Positions 6,201 through 7,446 of a DNA stretch of 7,446 nucleotides are shown piece by piece. How positions within the stretch are numbered: the stretch's first letter is position 1; the number at the start of each line of letters is the position of its first letter. Source of the DNA: Nitriliruptoraceae bacterium (GTDB taxonomy: Bacteria > Actinomycetota > Nitriliruptoria > Nitriliruptorales > Nitriliruptoraceae); contig SKTG01000331.1 in assembly GCA_007118045.1 (NCBI GenBank), positions 1 to 7,446 on the forward strand, in the 5' to 3' direction. A program made the position numbers and the translations under genes. The notes under the pieces were generated by a model. That model was not told the DNA's origin and searched no databases. It saw nothing but the letters and a program-made list of their open reading frames with translations.

Positions 6201-7127
6201 GCGATCCACCTGCTGCACGAGCTGGCCGGCGACATCGGTGACGACCTGCTCACCGCCCTCGTCGAAGCGGACCAGGGTGACGAGGCGGGCCTCGCGGCGC
6301 AGCGGGACCAGGTCGAGGAGCTGCGCCGTCGCCTCGCGGACGTGCGCGGACCCCGGGCGGTGCTGGCGCGCCACCTCGACGTCATCGCCGACGTCCTCGT
6401 GCGGCGCGACGTGTGGATCGTCGGCGGCGACGGGTGGGCCTACGACATCGGGTTCGGCGGCGTCGACCACGTGCTGGCGTCCGGCGCCGACGTGAACCTG
6501 CTGGTCCTGGACACCGAGGTGTACTCCAACACGGGTGGGCAGGCCTCCAAGGCGACCCCTCGCGGTGCGACGGCCAAGTTCGCGACGGCCGGCAAGTCGA
6601 CCCCGAAGAAGGACCTCGGTGCGCTGGCCATGCAGTACGGCCACGTGTACGTCGCCCGCATCGCGATGGGCGCGAACGAGATGCAGACGGTCAAGGCCTT
6701 CCGGGAGGCCGAGGCGTGGCCCGGGCCGTCCCTGCTGCTGGCCTACTCCACCTGCATCGCGCACGGCGTCGACATGCGCGACTCGATGACCCGGATGGAC
6801 CTCGCGGTCAAGACCGGGTACTGGCCGCTGCTGCGCTACCACCCGGGGGAGGCCGAGGACGCCCAGCCGTTGCGACTGGACTCGCGGCCGCCGAGCCAGC
6901 CGGTCGACGACTTCCTCCGCACCGAGGGCCGGTACGCGCTGCTCGAACGCAGCGACCCGGAGCGCGCCGCGATGCTGCGCAAGCTGGCGCAGGAGGACGT
7001 CGACGAGCGGTGGCGCTACTACGAGCAGCTCGCCGGCCTGACCCGGACCCAGCCGACCCCGGGGGACCTCGATCCGACCAGCGGGCCCGACGTCGAAGCG
7101 GCCGCGAAGCCCGAGGAGGACGCGTGA
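3237..7127 (+). CDS. nifJ: Pyruvate:ferredoxin (flavodoxin) oxidoreductase, single-chain NifJ/PFOR
   Basis: Cytoplasmic TPP/iron-sulfur enzyme: pyruvate + CoA + oxidised ferredoxin or flavodoxin gives acetyl-CoA + CO2 + reduced carrier. From ATG 3237 (GAGG 6 nt upstream) it is 1296 aa, about 100 longer than the usual 1170-1200. Domains in order: pyruvate/TPP-binding domain I with YPITPASP (40-47; T43), LQSEGG (E76) and HVAAR (R126); transketolase-C-like domain II (about 270-400); gamma domain (about 405-640) with DDVGGTSLTP, DSKKSGAVTASH and GLGGRINTVMQ; EKR domain (about 640-705) with FPTGTTRWEKR; two-cluster ferredoxin domain with Cys 717/720/723/727 and 773/776/779/783; a ~60-residue Gly/Asp/Pro-rich linker (about 806-865); and the TPP domain. 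The proximal-cluster cysteines are 911, 914, 939 and 1173. The Mg-TPP motif is GDGWAYD (D1065) with YSNTGGQ (N1098). The last ~25 residues are an acidic/Pro-rich tail rather than the extra C-terminal domain of Desulfovibrio africanus PFOR. All expected catalytic and cluster ligands are present, so it should be active. It may read through from the corC block; no promoter is clear. Confidence 0.98.
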   Translation: MATATAEPDVTSAQREVVTTDGNDAVARVAYALSETIAIYPITPASPMGEAADAWAADGRPNLWGTVPAVAQLQSEGGAAGALHGAVQAGSLATSFTSSQGLLLMLPNMFKIAGELTPAVLHVAARTIATHALSIFGDHSDVMTARTTGWTLLASNSPQEAHDLAAVAHAASLASRVPVMHFFDGFRTSHELNRVELLDDDDLRALIAEDDVLAHRRRGLDPDRPVLRGSAQNPDVFFQAREAANPFHAAVPEVVQTTMDRLAERTGRHYRLVEYHGAPDAERVVVIMGSGAGAVREVVDHLVARGEKVGMLVVRLYRPFPVDALLDALPDTVRRIAVLDRTKEPGAVGEPLLTDVLAVLADAVSTGRLGELPDVIGGRYGLSSKEFTPSMVSAVFSALATGNPTRRFTVGIIDDVGGTSLTPDADLVLPRGERDLSAVFHGLGSDGTVGAAKNTAKIVAERTGRDVQAYFVYDSKKSGAVTASHVRVSGSAIHSTYLIEHADVVAVHQFGLLEKLDVLREAGQGGTVLLNAPFGADQVWDRLPADVQRVIVERDLDLHVVDAYRIAREAGLGGRINTVMQVAFFLVTGVIERDAALEAIEAAIQATYGSRGEQVVARNLDAVRRAAGAVERVEVPDAVSATWQRPEPIERALGLRPLGEDDVPDFVSRVTQRLMAGQGDLLPVSALPVDGTFPTGTTRWEKRALADEIPTWDPDLCIDCGKCAIVCPHAAIQIKVFEEAEVADAPAGFKCKPFKDRSLTGHLLTVQVAPDDCTGCGVCVETCPAVSRSDVGHKSIDMTPIDALLHADGADTAGSPDPRVLHGDPDSPEVGSPEGVPAVVDATALTPDGSAATAAGNGNGDGDGTRTVLDAERERFRYFESIPYPDRTTVRTDTVKHSQTLQPLFEFSGACAGCGETPYLKLMTQLFGDRSVVANATGCSSIYGGNLPTTPWGTDANGRGPAWSNSLFEDNAEFGLGIRLALDENRAHAIHLLHELAGDIGDDLLTALVEADQGDEAGLAAQRDQVEELRRRLADVRGPRAVLARHLDVIADVLVRRDVWIVGGDGWAYDIGFGGVDHVLASGADVNLLVLDTEVYSNTGGQASKATPRGATAKFATAGKSTPKKDLGALAMQYGHVYVARIAMGANEMQTVKAFREAEAWPGPSLLLAYSTCIAHGVDMRDSMTRMDLAVKTGYWPLLRYHPGEAEDAQPLRLDSRPPSQPVDDFLRTEGRYALLERSDPERAAMLRKLAQEDVDERWRYYEQLAGLTRTQPTPGDLDPTSGPDVEAAAKPEEDA
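5802..5828 (+). repeat. Short in-frame Gly-Asn/Gly-Asp coding repeat within the nifJ linker
   Basis: GGGAAC twice, then GGCGAC twice plus a final GGC, encode GNGNGDGDG (residues 856-864 of PFOR). It is a small codon-pair repeat in the inserted linker between the ferredoxin and TPP domains, typical of a flexible spacer produced by slippage. Confidence 0.75.
7113..7119 (+). promoter_or_regulatory. Ribosome binding site deciding the DHODH-like start
   Basis: GAGGAGG, inside the final codons of nifJ, lies 7 nt before ATG 7127. It is the best Shine-Dalgarno in the window. It supports starting at 7127 rather than at the later in-frame ATGs 7151 and 7217, which have only weak purine stretches upstream. 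Confidence 0.75.
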
Positions 7128-7446
7128 TGAGCCAGCGTTTCGGTCCGTCCATGATCGACGGCGGCGACGGCGACGACGCGCCACCGGGGCCGGGGCACGT
7201 GATCCCGAGCGGTCCGATGCCCACGGCCCCGGTCGACCTGACCGCCCACTACCTCGGGCTCGAGCTGCGTTCGCCGATCGTGGCGTCGGCCGGTCCGTTC
7301 ACGGGGGAGCTCGGCTCGCTCCGGGCGTTGGAGGCGGCGGGGGTCGGAGCGGTCGTGCTGCCGAGCCTGTTCGAGGAGCAGCTCGTCCACGAGGCGGACC
7401 AGGTGCTGCGCTTCGGCGAGATCGGTGGCGACGGCAACCCGGAGGC
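7127..7446 (+). CDS. Dihydroorotate dehydrogenase-like flavoprotein (partial, N-terminal 106 codons)
   Basis: The gene runs off the window end. The start ATG 7127 overlaps the nifJ stop by one base (TGATG) and has GAGGAGG 7 nt upstream, so translation is probably coupled. After a ~35-residue Gly/Asp/Pro-rich leader, the sequence becomes VDLTAHYLGLELRSPIVAS (36-54), then AGPF, LRALEAAGVGAVVLPSLFEEQL (65-86). This is the start of the FMN-binding TIM barrel of the dihydroorotate dehydrogenase superfamily. The closest pattern I know is the 'dihydroorotate dehydrogenase-like' subgroup, marked by the strand ending in SLFEEQ, rather than the biosynthetic PyrD. The active site and C-terminal half lie outside the window, so substrate and true enzymatic role cannot be judged. 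Placement directly after PFOR suggests a redox partner or a shared pathway (inference). The leader is unusual for the family; ATG 7217 would remove most of it but lacks a good ribosome binding site. Confidence 0.82.
   Translation, partial: MSQRFGPSMIDGGDGDDAPPGPGHVIPSGPMPTAPVDLTAHYLGLELRSPIVASAGPFTGELGSLRALEAAGVGAVVLPSLFEEQLVHEADQVLRFGEIGGDGNPE

Noticed and set aside
5238..7184. 648-residue minus-strand open frame opposite nifJ
   Set aside because: Its translation is Arg/Val/Gly/His-rich with no domain pattern, and the + strand carries intact PFOR catalytic and cluster motifs through the same bases.
7127..7446. Calling the last gene pyrD (pyrimidine biosynthesis)
   Set aside because: Only the first 106 codons are visible, the active site is missing, and both the SLFEEQ strand and the nifJ context fit the DHODH-like subgroup better.

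Overview
The window is dense, very GC-rich bacterial DNA (by eye around 70% or more). All supported genes lie on the + strand, with strong G/C third-position bias and frequent GTG starts. Together with the Ala/Arg/Asp/Glu/Gly-rich proteins, this suggests a high-GC actinobacterium-like organism. A deep-branching lineage (Nitriliruptoria or Acidimicrobiia type) is only a guess, because no rRNA or lineage marker is present. I see no tRNA, rRNA, CRISPR array, insertion sequence or phage feature.

Layout. (1) 3-113: the 3' end of an unrecognised gene. (2) 114-286: a short intergenic stretch holding an exact 22-bp tandem repeat. (3) 287-3184: a compact three-gene block: a PhoH-family ATPase (YbeZ type), the endoribonuclease YbeY, and a full-length membrane DUF21-CBS-CorC protein (HlyC/CorC/CNNM family). 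PhoH and YbeY are 1 nt apart, and YbeY overlaps the membrane protein by 4 nt. This matches the ybeZ-ybeY-ybeX housekeeping cluster of rRNA maturation/ribosome quality control plus a putative divalent-cation transporter. (4) 3237-7127: after a 52-bp gap containing a perfect 7-bp inverted repeat comes a large single-chain pyruvate:ferredoxin/flavodoxin oxidoreductase (NifJ/PFOR, 1296 aa). All its thiamine-pyrophosphate and [4Fe-4S] motifs are intact. It also carries an unusual ~60-residue linker between the ferredoxin and TPP domains. (5) 7127-window end: the N-terminal 106 codons of a dihydroorotate-dehydrogenase-like flavoprotein, joined to PFOR by a TGATG stop/start overlap.

How the genes work together. 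The first block serves RNA/ribosome maintenance and ion homeostasis. The second block is redox metabolism: PFOR oxidatively decarboxylates pyruvate to acetyl-CoA and reduces ferredoxin or flavodoxin. The translationally coupled DHODH-like flavoprotein is a plausible redox partner, but that is inference. In many Gram-positive and actinobacterial genomes the phoH-ybeY-corC block continues into era; here nifJ comes next instead.

Most of the window is ordinary and well recognised. The points most worth a second look are the coupled nifJ/DHODH-like pair, the linker insertion in PFOR, the inverted repeat ahead of nifJ, and the tandem repeat ahead of phoH. I see no clear evidence of an undescribed system beyond these.
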